Source: CAVQFC01 sp036497895 (GTDB lineage: Bacteria > Acidobacteriota > Vicinamibacteria > Vicinamibacterales > CAVVIG01). Taken from it: a DNA stretch of 64,000 bases. The stretch spans positions 12,965 through 76,964 of the forward strand of contig DASXIR010000153.1 in the NCBI GenBank assembly GCA_036497895.1, read 5' to 3'. The position numbers and the translations under genes are program-made. The notes under the pieces were generated by a model that worked only from the letters and a program-made list of their open reading frames with translations, was not told the DNA's origin and did not search any database. Shown in pieces: positions 34,627 to 43,667 of this stretch (its first letter is position 1; every line of letters starts with the position of its first letter).

Positions 34627-36003
34627 CTAGCCCGCCATCGGGCGATAGTGGAAGACCTGTTCGAGCGACGAGGTGCGCGTCAGTTCACCGTAGGTGTCGC
34701 GCAGGGCGGTTTCGCATGGCACCGTGATGAGGTCGTGCCAGGCAGACGCGATCTCCGGATCCGATGGCTCGTAGTGGATGTACGGCGCGATGTGCGAATC
34801 GTCGCGCGTCGTGTCGTAACGCATCAACAGCGACGAGACCAGGCCGTTGGTGATGGCGTCGTTCTCGCGCGCCAACCCCGAGTGATGGCGCATGAACGAT
34901 TCCATCACGATCGGATGCCGCATGTTGACCACCGACAGCGCCCAGCCGACGCCCGCGAGGATGTTGCGCCGCGCGAGCTCGTGCGGCGCCTCGATGTCCA
35001 GTCGGCGGATGACCCGCCACGGCGCGTTGACCGACGGCAGCATGCCCATCGGCTCGAAGTACATCGCGCGGCCGGCGCCGTGCCAGTAGTAGCCGTGCAG
35101 ATCCGGGTCGACGTTCGGGATTTCGCGATCGAGGACGCGCAGCATGTTCGGATAGAGCGTCCGGGTGGCGAGGCCGAGCGACTCGAGCGCCGCACCGGTA
35201 TGACCGCGACGCGACGAGTCGCGGCACAACTTCACGAAGCGGGCGATCGCCGTGCGGAGCACCTCGGGCGAACTGGTTGGCTCGAGCCTGACGAGGATCG
35301 CTTTCGCGAACGACATGCCGATGCCGGCGTGCAGCATGCTCATGCTCCACGGCGGCAGGGACGCATACTGCGGATCCGTGAGCAGGCCGGTCGGATCGGA
35401 ACCACCCGCCGCTTTCTCGATCGCGACGTCGCCGAACCAGTTGCCGAGACCTTCAGTCGCCCACACACGTGGGAACGTCGGCATCGCCGCCACTTTGTCG
35501 ACCAGCGTCTGGAGCGAATCGACGGTGTTGGCGTCGAGACCGAGCTCGGCGTGCACGTGCGTGACGAGCATGATGATCTGGAGCTTGTTGGCGAACTCCT
35601 GACTGACCGCCGGCGCGTCAATGCGCGAGACCAGAAGCGAGTCGAGCCAGCCGATTGGCGGCAGGCCGTACTTCACGACCGCCCCGAATACCGGGCCATC
35701 CTGCATCTCGGCGGCCATGTGCATCAGCATGCTCTGGTCGAATTCAGGAGCGCGGCCCATCATCAGATCGACGAGCGCGCGCTGAAAGCCGGTGCCCAGT
35801 TTGTAGGCCTGCTTCAGCCAGCCGTCGAGCTGCTGCTCGGCGACATTGCTCACCGAATCGAGTGCAGCGGTCGCACCGGCGAGACGTTCAGCCGACGGCG
35901 GCGCCATCAGGTTGCTGACCTGCTGGGCGCCGAACATCGAGATCGCCCACGGCAGCGTCATCGAAGACTTGACCAGTTCGCGCATCGTCGGTGTCTGGCT
36001 CAT
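34627..36003 (-). CDS. DUF1702-like protein, copy 2
   Basis: 458 aa, no signal peptide. The N-terminal helix region (LPWAISMFGAQQVSNLM) resembles that of the 25498-26745 protein. Later the pattern MLHAGIGMSFAKAIL, GHTGAALESLGLATRTLYPN and YYWHGAGRAMYF repeats the layout of DUF1702 (repeated HxGxG / GFAYEG-like units). It falls between the UbiB gene (19 nt away) and the degenerate ABC1 gene (18 nt away), so it is co-transcribed with both. The function is unknown; the two DUF1702-like proteins may form a heteromer. Confidence 0.62.
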   Translation of the reverse strand: MSQTPTMRELVKSSMTLPWAISMFGAQQVSNLMAPPSAERLAGATAALDSVSNVAEQQLDGWLKQAYKLGTGFQRALVDLMMGRAPEFDQSMLMHMAAEMQDGPVFGAVVKYGLPPIGWLDSLLVSRIDAPAVSQEFANKLQIIMLVTHVHAELGLDANTVDSLQTLVDKVAAMPTFPRVWATEGLGNWFGDVAIEKAAGGSDPTGLLTDPQYASLPPWSMSMLHAGIGMSFAKAILVRLEPTSSPEVLRTAIARFVKLCRDSSRRGHTGAALESLGLATRTLYPNMLRVLDREIPNVDPDLHGYYWHGAGRAMYFEPMGMLPSVNAPWRVIRRLDIEAPHELARRNILAGVGWALSVVNMRHPIVMESFMRHHSGLARENDAITNGLVSSLLMRYDTTRDDSHIAPYIHYEPSDPEIASAWHDLITVPCETALRDTYGELTRTSSLEQVFHYRPMAG

Positions 36004-36022
36004 GGGATCCTCCGGGCTGGCC

Positions 36023-37699
36023 TCAGTCGATAAGCGCTAGTTTTCGCAATGAGTCGCCGAGGACGAGTAGCGCGCCGGCGACCAGCGCGGCTTCGGCGGT
36101 AAACAAATTGAGGCCCAGCGTCGGCGCCGACGCCGTCAACTCCAACAAAGCTGCAAACGCGACCACCACGCCCGCAAGTCGAATCGTGCGTCGCCGCAGT
36201 CGCACTTCCGGTCGTGCCAGCGTCCGGACGTCGGCGCGGCCGAGCGGCTCGCCATCGGCGACACGCCTCAACACCTTGGCGGCGCGTCCGGGGCCGTCCT
36301 CCAGCAGCCGGCCGCCGGTGGCTGCCAGAGCGGTCAACGTGCTGTAGCGGAATGTCCTCCGGCGCGCTTCCACCGCGACCCAGCGCTCGCAGACTTCCTC
36401 GAGGTGACGTCCGACGCTGAAGCCCGGCGCGAACCGCGTAATCAGACCATCCGCGGCGATCGCAGACCGGATGTATTTAATCACATCCCGCTCGGGCCCG
36501 ATACCGGCCTTGCGGGAGAGCGTCAGGAAGTCGAGCATCACCAGCGTGAAGTTCTTCTTGAACACCGTCTCGCCGCCCTCGCCTTCATACCAGTCCTGCG
36601 AGGTTTCGGCGAGCATGCGACGGAACTTGTCGGGATCGGCGTCGTCGCGGAAAATCACCAGCTTCATGTAGTGATCCGCCATGGTCGACACATCGGCCCG
36701 GGTGTAGGCCAGCGTCATCTCGACCAGGTGACGCCGGGAGTAGCGGCTCAGCACACCGGTAATGCCGAAATCCACGTAGCCGACGACGTTGCGCGGCAGG
36801 ATGAGCAGGTTGGCCGGGTGCAGGTCGGCGTGAAACACGCCGTATTGGAAGGCATCGCCGAGGAAGTTGTCGATGATGTGCCGCGCGAACGTGTTGGGCT
36901 CGAATCCGGTCGCGCGCATCCGGTGCATGGTCCATTCGTCGCCGCTCTGCAGCGCGCGAATGTAGTCCATGACGGTGATGCCCGACATGAATTCCATCAC
37001 CAGGGTGCGGCGCGTGGTCAGACTCCAGACGATTTCCGGCGCTCGCTCGTGCGGGTTGGTTTCGGCGTTGCGGCGCAGGCGATCGGCGTATCGCGCCTCG
37101 CGCCGGTAGTCGAGTTCCTCGTGGGTCCAGTCCACGAACTCTCCGCCTGGATCGAGCACCCAGACTAGCGACTTGATCTGGAAGCGCTTGATGATCCGCA
37201 TCGCCACGATCAACAGCCGGATGTCCCCGGTGAAGTCGGCCTCGACCGTTGGCCGCTGCACTTTCACCGCGACCTTTCGTCCGTGCAGGACGGCGGCGTA
37301 GACCTGGCCGATCGACGCGGTCGCCAGCGGCACCTGATCGAATTGATCGAAGATCTCACCCGGTGACTGCCCCAGCTCGGCCTGGAATGTCTGCTCGACG
37401 AAACGATAGGGAAACGGTTCGATGCGATCGAGCAGATTGAAAAGCTCGTCGCAGTATTCGAGCGAAACGATGTCAGGCTGGAGCGCCAGCATCTGACCGA
37501 ACTTGATGAAGCTGCCGCCGAGATCCTCGAACAGGCGACGGAAGCGCTTCGGACCAGGCAACTGCGCCAGCGGCACCCAGCGGGTCAGGAACGGAAAGCG
37601 AGCGGCGTAGAGCGACGCGAGATAGGCAATGCCGTGGCGGAGCAGCACCCACAGGATGTGGGGCAAGCGGCGCAGCAGCGGACTGGCGTTCACAGGCAA
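36023..37699 (-). CDS. UbiB/ABC1 (AarF) family atypical kinase, copy 2
   Basis: 558 aa with intact motifs: KFGQ (66-69), ATASIGQVYAA, VAVKVQRPT, ELDYRREAR, HADLHPANLLIL and YVDFGITG. The C-terminus has hydrophobic segments (IRLAGVVVAFAALLELTA and AALVAGALLVL). It is the first gene of the leftward cluster and the counterpart of the kinase at 11280-12935. The family supports isoprenoid-lipid metabolism; here it probably acts with the degenerate ABC1 protein two genes downstream. Confidence 0.93.
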   Translation of the reverse strand: MPVNASPLLRRLPHILWVLLRHGIAYLASLYAARFPFLTRWVPLAQLPGPKRFRRLFEDLGGSFIKFGQMLALQPDIVSLEYCDELFNLLDRIEPFPYRFVEQTFQAELGQSPGEIFDQFDQVPLATASIGQVYAAVLHGRKVAVKVQRPTVEADFTGDIRLLIVAMRIIKRFQIKSLVWVLDPGGEFVDWTHEELDYRREARYADRLRRNAETNPHERAPEIVWSLTTRRTLVMEFMSGITVMDYIRALQSGDEWTMHRMRATGFEPNTFARHIIDNFLGDAFQYGVFHADLHPANLLILPRNVVGYVDFGITGVLSRYSRRHLVEMTLAYTRADVSTMADHYMKLVIFRDDADPDKFRRMLAETSQDWYEGEGGETVFKKNFTLVMLDFLTLSRKAGIGPERDVIKYIRSAIAADGLITRFAPGFSVGRHLEEVCERWVAVEARRRTFRYSTLTALAATGGRLLEDGPGRAAKVLRRVADGEPLGRADVRTLARPEVRLRRRTIRLAGVVVAFAALLELTASAPTLGLNLFTAEAALVAGALLVLGDSLRKLALID

Positions 37700-37749
37700 A
37701 TACTATATCGGTGACGCCGACAGTTCCTGATCCGAAAACGGCGAGGAGC

Positions 37750-37764
37750 GGCCCCACCGGGGCC
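37750..37764 (-). terminator. Short GC hairpin between two leftward genes
   Basis: A perfect 6-bp inverted repeat, GGCCCC (37750-37755) and GGGGCC (37759-37764), with a 3-nt loop, lies 12 nt past the stop of the deaminase-like gene and upstream of the UbiB gene. On the minus strand a TTTT run follows about 10 nt after the stem, so it is a weak terminator candidate. Confidence 0.4.
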
Positions 37765-37775
37765 ATGTTCATGGC

Positions 37776-38756
37776 TCACGCGAACAGTCCGACCTGTCCG
37801 CCGGTGTGCCAGAACAGCACCGTCTGCCCGGGTGCGAATTTCTGCTCGCGCACATACGCGATCAGGCCGGCCATCGCCTTGGCGGTGTAGGTCGGATCGA
37901 GAAAGACGGCTTCGGTTCGAGCCGTCAATTCGAGCGCTTCGCGCGACGCGTCGGTCGGGATGCCGTAGCCGTCGCCGACGAAGCGATCGTCGACCTCGAT
38001 CGCAGTGCCCTGCGACAGATCCCTCGGCTCGATCCCCATCAGGCTCGCCACGCCGGTGACGATCGATCGCACCGTCAAAGACAAGGTGCCCGCATTCTCG
38101 TCGGCGCTGATGCCGACGACCCTGGTCGGCAGTCCAAGGAGCCGGCAACCGGCAACCAGTCCCGCCTGCGTGCCGCCGGACGAACTCGCGTGAACGATGA
38201 CGTCAGGCGGCGGCATCTGCTCGACCAGTTCAGCGACCGCGAGCGCGAAGCCAAGCGCGCCAAGCGGCGTCGATGCGCCGATCGGAATCACGAACGGCCG
38301 GCGTCCTTCTGACCGCAGTCGCTCTTCGGCGGCGAGCATCGCCGGCGCGCGCTCCGGACGAGTCGCGACGTACACGACTTCCGCTCCGAGCAGCCGATCG
38401 AGGAGTGCGTTCGCGGACGGCCGATCCGGCGGCGCGCCATTGGCCACCAGGACCGCGTGCATCCCGAGCCTGGCGGCGGTCGCCGCGGTGGCCCGGGCGT
38501 GATTCGACTGAATGCCGCCTGCGGTGATGAGCGTATCGGCGCCGTCGGCGTGCGCTCGCGCCCCGACCAGCGCCAGCTTGCGGACCTTGTTGCCGCCGAA
38601 TCCAAATGGAATGGCGTCGTCTCGCTTGATGAACAGGCGCGGACCGTGACCGAGGCGCGCCGCGAGCGCCGGCATCGGCTCGACGATCGGCGCCGCGCCC
38701 ACGAGCGGAAGCGAAGGAAAATGCGCGAGCGCTTCGCGCAACGCCCCAGGGGTCAC
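37776..38756 (-). CDS. PLP-dependent ACC deaminase/D-cysteine desulfhydrase family enzyme
   Basis: 326 aa from the GTG at 38756; the frame extends further upstream but would overlap the divergent gene at 38779. The PLP lysine lies in FGGNKVRKL, preceded by the IKRDD segment. GGIQSNHARATAATAARLGM and SSSGGTQAGLVAG (phosphate-binding loop) are typical of the fold II D-cysteine desulfhydrase/ACC deaminase group. Telling the two activities apart needs active-site residues I cannot place with certainty. It is separated from the divergent MetF-like gene by only 22 bp. Confidence 0.9.
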   Translation of the reverse strand: MTPGALREALAHFPSLPLVGAAPIVEPMPALAARLGHGPRLFIKRDDAIPFGFGGNKVRKLALVGARAHADGADTLITAGGIQSNHARATAATAARLGMHAVLVANGAPPDRPSANALLDRLLGAEVVYVATRPERAPAMLAAEERLRSEGRRPFVIPIGASTPLGALGFALAVAELVEQMPPPDVIVHASSSGGTQAGLVAGCRLLGLPTRVVGISADENAGTLSLTVRSIVTGVASLMGIEPRDLSQGTAIEVDDRFVGDGYGIPTDASREALELTARTEAVFLDPTYTAKAMAGLIAYVREQKFAPGQTVLFWHTGGQVGLFA

Positions 38757-38778
38757 GAACTGTATAGTAGAGGATTCG

Positions 38779-39630
38779 ATGGATCTGATCGCAGCTCTTC
38801 GTTCCGGCGCGCCCGTCATCGCGGCCGAACTGCGGCCGCCTCGCGCAGAGCTGGCCGCGGCCGAGGGCATGGATGCGTGGATCGATACCTATCACGCGGT
38901 GCAGCGTCTGACCCGGCAGGGCACGTTCGTGTTCCTCACCGACAGCGCGGTCGGCGCCCAGGAGGAGGACAATCTCCGGCACCTGGTCACCAACCTCGGC
39001 AACGACGTTCCTCGCGATCGCATCGTTCCGTTCCTGACCTCGAAACACTCGCTCGAGTACTGTCTGTCGTATTCGGACCGCGCTCACCAGAACGGATTTC
39101 CTGCGCTGGTCGTACTCGGTGGCGATAAGTCCGTGGGGATGCCGCGGTCGGTGGAGCACGCCTGGCAGCTGCGGGAGTTGCTTCGGACCCGCGACCGCTC
39201 GCTGGGTCTTGGCGGCTGGGCCAACCCGCACGCCGATCCCGAACGGCAAGTGGATTACCTCGTCGCCGAGAACTTTCATGCCGAGTTCTATCTGACCCAG
39301 GTGGTCAGCCATCATCATGCTGAACGGGTCGGAACCTTCATCGCCGCCGCCGAGCGCCGCGGGCTGACGCTGCCTGGTCTGTTCGGCGTGTTCTTCTATC
39401 GCAGCGCCAATCCGCGAACCCTGGACGCGTTGAACGCGTTCCTGCCTGTGCCGGTCGATGGCCTGACTCGCGATTTCGCGGAAGGGCTCAGCGCCGAAGA
39501 GGTCTGCGCGCGGACGATCCGGTCGCTGATGGACGTCGGCGCCAGGCATTTCTACATCAGCAATCTGCCGGCCACGCGCGCACAGCGCGTGCTGACCGAC
39601 ATCCTCACGAAAGTCGGGGTCACGGCATGA
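38779..39630 (+). CDS. Methylenetetrahydrofolate reductase-like protein
   Basis: 283 aa TIM-barrel protein with the AELRPPR start of the MTHFR family (ELFPPK-like), the FLTDSAVGAQEEDN strand-loop, LVVLGGDKS (the flavin-phosphate region) and a C-terminal GARHFYISNL barrel strand. The match to canonical MetF is partial, so it may be a folate- or methyl-group enzyme of another specificity. The next gene overlaps its stop by 4 nt (ATGA). Confidence 0.7.
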   Translation: MDLIAALRSGAPVIAAELRPPRAELAAAEGMDAWIDTYHAVQRLTRQGTFVFLTDSAVGAQEEDNLRHLVTNLGNDVPRDRIVPFLTSKHSLEYCLSYSDRAHQNGFPALVVLGGDKSVGMPRSVEHAWQLRELLRTRDRSLGLGGWANPHADPERQVDYLVAENFHAEFYLTQVVSHHHAERVGTFIAAAERRGLTLPGLFGVFFYRSANPRTLDALNAFLPVPVDGLTRDFAEGLSAEEVCARTIRSLMDVGARHFYISNLPATRAQRVLTDILTKVGVTA

Positions 39631-40613
39631 CACCTGCAGCGAGTCGGCAACGCTGGCCGGGTTTGACCGCCCTTGTCGCGCTGGCCTTGATCGCGAGCTA
39701 CGGCGAACTCGGTCTCGGCTACGCAGGAAACGGTCTTCCATCACACGCGGCCGCACAGCAATCGTCTGCAACGACACCGCTGCAACGACTGCGCGCCTCG
39801 ATCGAACGTACCACTCGCAGCATCAATGCGACGTGGGGCATTTACGTGAAATCGATCGAGAGCGGCGACGAGATCGCCATTGACGCCGATCGTCAGATGG
39901 AGACGATGAGCACGATCAAGATTCCGTTGATGATCGAAGCGTTCGAACAGATCAAAGCGGGCCGATTCAAGCTCACCGACAAGTACACGCTGGTTCAATC
40001 CGATGTCCAGCCGGGTACGGGCACCATTCAGCGCCTGGATCCAGGCGCCGTGATGACCGTCAAGGACTTGATCACGCTGATGATCATCGTCTCAGACAAC
40101 ACCGCGACTGAGGTGCTGTACCGGATGGTCGGCGGTCCCGCAGCCGTCAATGCGCGGATGGAAAAGCTCGGCCTGACCACGACGCGGGCGATGAATGTGC
40201 CGTCGACCTGGTTTCCGGTCCAGCGCTCGGCGCCAACGACCGAACAGTTCTACCGCGACGGCAAGTATCCGTTCGGATTCTCCACCGCGCGCGAAATGGG
40301 ACGCCTCCTCGAAATGCTGGAGCGGGGCACGCTGGTGGACAAGGACTCGTCTGCGTTGATGCTGCGCATCATGCGCGGTCAGCTGTACCGCACCCGCATT
40401 CCGCGCTACGTCACCGGCTATACCATTCCGCACAAGACCGGCGACTTCCTGCCGTATGTAGGCGATGACGTCGGCGTGCTCGAGGCACCGGGTCGCACGA
40501 TCGTGTTGTCGATTTTTACCGGCGATCACTTCGGATCAGGCGAGATGCTGGAGAACGCCATCGGCCTCGTCGCACGAGACGTCGCGGATTACTTCACCTA
40601 TCGCCAACAGTAG
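39627..40613 (+). CDS. Secreted serine hydrolase of the class A beta-lactamase fold
   Basis: 328 aa with an N-terminal hydrophobic export segment ending around 45. The three active-site motifs are intact: STIK (S95-K98), SDN (156-158) and KTG (270-272). The omega-loop ExxLN glutamate needed for efficient deacylation in class A beta-lactamases is not evident between SDN and KTG, so the protein may be a peptidase-like or slow hydrolase and not a resistance enzyme. It overlaps the MetF-like gene by 4 nt, an unexpected operon partner. Confidence 0.87.
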   Translation: MTPAASRQRWPGLTALVALALIASYGELGLGYAGNGLPSHAAAQQSSATTPLQRLRASIERTTRSINATWGIYVKSIESGDEIAIDADRQMETMSTIKIPLMIEAFEQIKAGRFKLTDKYTLVQSDVQPGTGTIQRLDPGAVMTVKDLITLMIIVSDNTATEVLYRMVGGPAAVNARMEKLGLTTTRAMNVPSTWFPVQRSAPTTEQFYRDGKYPFGFSTAREMGRLLEMLERGTLVDKDSSALMLRIMRGQLYRTRIPRYVTGYTIPHKTGDFLPYVGDDVGVLEAPGRTIVLSIFTGDHFGSGEMLENAIGLVARDVADYFTYRQQ

Positions 40614-40619
40614 TGCACG

Positions 40620-40674
40620 CCGCACGTCGGACCTCGCCCCTCGCACCTCGCCACCTCGCACCTCGCACCTGAGG
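40620..40674. repeat. Degenerate 7-bp tandem repeat (CCTCGCA family)
   Basis: The gap between the hydrolase and the aminotransferase genes is mostly CCTCGCA/CCTCGCC heptamers with one phase slip. The unit is the reverse complement of the TGCGAGG unit at 47205-47297, so the two blocks are the same repeat in opposite orientation. Confidence 0.75.
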
Positions 40675-40689
40675 TAGTCTGATCAAAGA

Positions 40690-41883
40690 ATGTCCGCCTA
40701 CCTCGACTCCGTACCGCTCTCGGGCATCACGCGCATCCGCGACATGATGTATTCGATCCAGGATCCGTACCGGCTCGATCAAGGCGACGTCAGTTTCGAT
40801 GCGCCCGACACGGTGAAGACGGCGATGAACCGCGCGATCGCCGAAAACAGGTCGCACTATGTCCAGACCACCGGCGTGCCGCGGCTGCGCGAGTTGATCG
40901 CGGCCAAGCTGGGCGACAGGAACGGCATCCCGATCGAAACCGACGAGGACGTGCTCGTCACCAACGGCGGCATCCACGGCCTCTACATGATCTGCCTGGC
41001 CATGCTCGAAGCCGGCGACGAAGTATTGCTGCCGGACCCGGCCTGGCCACCGGCCGCCGGCAACGTCGTGGCGGCGCGTGGCGTGCCAGTCGGTTACACA
41101 CTGCACGAAGCGAACGGCTGGCGTCCCGACTTCGACGAGATCGAAGCAAAGATCACGGCGAGGACTCGCGTCCTCTATCTCAACTCACCGAGCAACCCGA
41201 CCGGCGGCGTGCTGACGCGCGCGGATATCGAACGCCTGGCGTCGATCGCCCAGCGCCATGACTTGTGGGTAATCTCCGACGAGGCGTACGAGGACGTGGT
41301 GTTCGAAGGCGAGCAGGTCAGCATCGCCTCGTTGCCGGACATGTACGCGCGGACGATTCCGCTGTACACGTTCAGCAAGTCGTACGCGATGACCGGCCTG
41401 CGTCTGGGCTACGTCGCGATTCGCGACCAGGCGATCCGCGAGAGGGCGAAGAAAGTGCTGTTCTACAGCGCCAGCAACATCGCCTCGGTCGTCCAGTTCG
41501 GGGGCATCGGTGCGCTCGAGGGATCGCAGGAGTGCATCACCGCGTTCCGCGCAGAACTTCGCGCGCGGCGCGATCTCTTCTACCGCGGTATCGGCAAATC
41601 GGCTGCTGGAGTTTTGTCAGGCGCGCCTCCGGCCGGCGCGTTCTACGCCTTCCTGAAGATCAATCCCCGCTGGAACGGCCCGGCTGCGAGCTCGACGCAA
41701 ACCGCGGACTCGCTCTCGTGGCGGATGGTCGAACACCTCGTGAAGGACGGTCGAATCGGCTGCATCCCGGGCGTCGACTTCGGCCGCAACGGAGAAGGCT
41801 ACGTCAGGTTCTGCTTCGCGCGCGATCGACAGGAGCTCACCGGCGCGCTGGAATCGATGCAGCGGATTTTCTCGGCGGCGTAG
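40690..41883 (+). CDS. PLP-dependent aminotransferase class I/II (aspartate aminotransferase-like)
   Basis: 397 aa fold-type I enzyme. The substrate/cofactor segments LLPDPAWPP and LNSPSNPTGG are present, VISDEAYED carries the PLP-binding Asp, and the Schiff-base lysine lies in TFSKSYAMTGLRLGY. It transfers amino groups between an amino acid and an oxo acid in the cytoplasm; the exact substrate is open. Its promoter region includes the heptamer repeat block. It converges with the SDR gene with 2 nt between stops. Confidence 0.93.
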   Translation: MSAYLDSVPLSGITRIRDMMYSIQDPYRLDQGDVSFDAPDTVKTAMNRAIAENRSHYVQTTGVPRLRELIAAKLGDRNGIPIETDEDVLVTNGGIHGLYMICLAMLEAGDEVLLPDPAWPPAAGNVVAARGVPVGYTLHEANGWRPDFDEIEAKITARTRVLYLNSPSNPTGGVLTRADIERLASIAQRHDLWVISDEAYEDVVFEGEQVSIASLPDMYARTIPLYTFSKSYAMTGLRLGYVAIRDQAIRERAKKVLFYSASNIASVVQFGGIGALEGSQECITAFRAELRARRDLFYRGIGKSAAGVLSGAPPAGAFYAFLKINPRWNGPAASSTQTADSLSWRMVEHLVKDGRIGCIPGVDFGRNGEGYVRFCFARDRQELTGALESMQRIFSAA

Positions 41884-41885
41884 AC

Positions 41886-42626
41886 CTACTTCACGTGCCG
41901 GCCGCCGTCGATGCGGATCGTCTCTCCGGTCATGAAATCGCTGTCGAGCAGCGCCAGCACGCCTTTGGCGATTTCGATCTCGCCGCCCCAGCGGCCGAGC
42001 GGCGTGGCATCCTCCACCGCCTTCGATTCGGCGTCGGTCGTGGTCGGCGGCGCCAGAATCGGCCCGGGTGCGATGGCGTTGACGAGAATCTGGTCTGGCG
42101 CGAGTTCGAGAGCGAGCGCCTCGGTCAACGCGATGATCCCGGCCTTGGCGACGTAGTACGGGAGGAAACCGGGATAACGCGGACGGCCGCTCCTGGCGAT
42201 CCAGTCGCTGAAGTTGACGATACGTCCGCCGCCCTGCGCGCGCATGTAAGGCGCAGCCGCGTGCGCACAGAGGAACGCCGCGCGCAGATCGACGTTCAGC
42301 GAGGCGTCCCAGTCAGCCACGGTCGTCTCCGCAAACGGACGCTGGGCATAGACCGAGGCCATGTTGATCAGGATGTCGAGACGGCCGAACGCGGCCGCGA
42401 CCGCCTGCACCAACGCAGCTGCCGCCGGCGGTTGCGACAGGTCGGCCTGGAAGATCTCGGCGCGGCGATTCGCCGCGCGCACCGTCGCCGCCGCCTGCTC
42501 GGCTTCGGACTTCGAGCGCGCGTAAGCGATGGCCACGTCGACGCCGCGCGCCGCCAGCTCGCGGGCCACCACAAGACCAATCCGTTTTCCGCCGGTGATG
42601 AGCGCGACTTTGTTGGTAAGTGTCAA
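41886..42626 (-). CDS. Short-chain dehydrogenase/reductase, pteridine reductase-like
   Basis: 246 aa Rossmann enzyme. The coenzyme motif is TGGKRIGLVVAREL, in which the basic residue of the glycine loop, as in FolM and PTR1 pteridine reductases, suggests NADPH. The NAxG-type strand reads NMAS. The active site has serine in NFSDW and YYVAK as YxxxK. It could reduce dihydropteridines or a simple ketone. The gene diverges from the hydroxyacid dehydrogenase at 42663 across 36 bp. Confidence 0.9.
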   Translation of the reverse strand: MTLTNKVALITGGKRIGLVVARELAARGVDVAIAYARSKSEAEQAAATVRAANRRAEIFQADLSQPPAAAALVQAVAAAFGRLDILINMASVYAQRPFAETTVADWDASLNVDLRAAFLCAHAAAPYMRAQGGGRIVNFSDWIARSGRPRYPGFLPYYVAKAGIIALTEALALELAPDQILVNAIAPGPILAPPTTTDAESKAVEDATPLGRWGGEIEIAKGVLALLDSDFMTGETIRIDGGRHVK

Positions 42627-42662
42627 CAGACTTCCTTCGCGTCGATCGCATTAGGATTATAT

Positions 42663-43547
42663 ATGGCTGAACACATCGGATTCATCGGTCTCGGCGTCAT
42701 GGGAAAGCCCATGGCGAAGCATCTCGTTGCGGCCGGCCACAAGCTGACCGTCCACAACCGCAGCCAGCCCGCCGTGGACGAGCTCGTGAGTGCCGGAGCG
42801 AACGCCGCCGCGTCGCCCGCCGCGGTCGCGCGCGCGTCCACGGTCGTCATCACCATGCTCCCCGACACGGGTGACGTCGAGCGCGTGCTCACGGGATCCG
42901 ACGGTGTGCTCGCCGGACTCCAGAAGGGCGCGGTCGTGATCGACATGAGCAGTATTTCGCCGACAGTGACCGAACAGCTGGCGCGGCTGGTTCACGAGAA
43001 AGGCGGCTCCATGATCGACGCGCCTGTCAGCGGCGGCGAGATTGGCGCCATCAACGCGGCGCTGTCGATCATGGCCGGCGGCGACGAAGCGACGTTCAAC
43101 CGCGTACGGCCGATCCTTGAAGCGATGGGCAACAAGGAACGCATCGTCCTCATCGGACGCTCGGGAGCAGGCCAGATTTGCAAGGTGTGCAATCAGATTG
43201 CGATCGGCGGCGCGCTGGCCGGTGTCAGCGAGGCCTTCGCGCTGGCAAAAAAAGCCGGCGTGGACGCGGCACGGGTGCGCCAGGCGCTGCTCGGCGGCTT
43301 CGCGGCGAGCCGCGTGCTCGAAGTCCATGGCGAGCGGATGCTGGTGGACAACTACAAGCCGGGTTTCCGCGCGCGCCTGTATCAGAAGGATCTGCGGATC
43401 GCGAACGAGGCCGCAGCGGCAAATGCGGTCGCGATACCTGCGACCGCGATCGTGACCCAGCTGATCAACGCACTGGTCGCATCAGGCGGCGCCGATCTCG
43501 ACTATGCCGCGCTCGGCACGGTGCTGGTCAAGATGGCGAACGGGTAG
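42663..43547 (+). CDS. NAD(P)-dependent beta-hydroxyacid dehydrogenase (tartronate semialdehyde reductase/HIBADH family)
   Basis: 294 aa from the ATG at 42663; the long upstream frame is a shadow. The Rossmann motif GFIGLGVMGKPM starts at residue 6, the substrate-binding DAPVSGGEIGA follows mid-chain, and the catalytic lysine lies in GQICKVCNQI. The all-helical C-terminal domain and length fit GarR/HIBADH. It reduces tartronate semialdehyde, succinic semialdehyde or 3-hydroxyisobutyrate; I cannot choose among these. Confidence 0.92.
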   Translation: MAEHIGFIGLGVMGKPMAKHLVAAGHKLTVHNRSQPAVDELVSAGANAAASPAAVARASTVVITMLPDTGDVERVLTGSDGVLAGLQKGAVVIDMSSISPTVTEQLARLVHEKGGSMIDAPVSGGEIGAINAALSIMAGGDEATFNRVRPILEAMGNKERIVLIGRSGAGQICKVCNQIAIGGALAGVSEAFALAKKAGVDAARVRQALLGGFAASRVLEVHGERMLVDNYKPGFRARLYQKDLRIANEAAAANAVAIPATAIVTQLINALVASGGADLDYAALGTVLVKMANG

Positions 43548-43667
43548 GGCGGCGTTGTTCCGCACCTGGCGGCCCTCGTACGAGCCGCGCAAATTCCTGC
43601 GCGTCGGGCTCGCCGGCGGGTGAATAATAGCGGCTCGGGACAGGCGGCGCTGGTGATGGAGGCTGAC

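Noticed and set aside
7278..37699. An enediyne biosynthetic gene cluster
   Set aside because: ASPIC/UnbV and DUF1702-like proteins recall one, but there is no PKSE, thioesterase or other core enediyne gene here.
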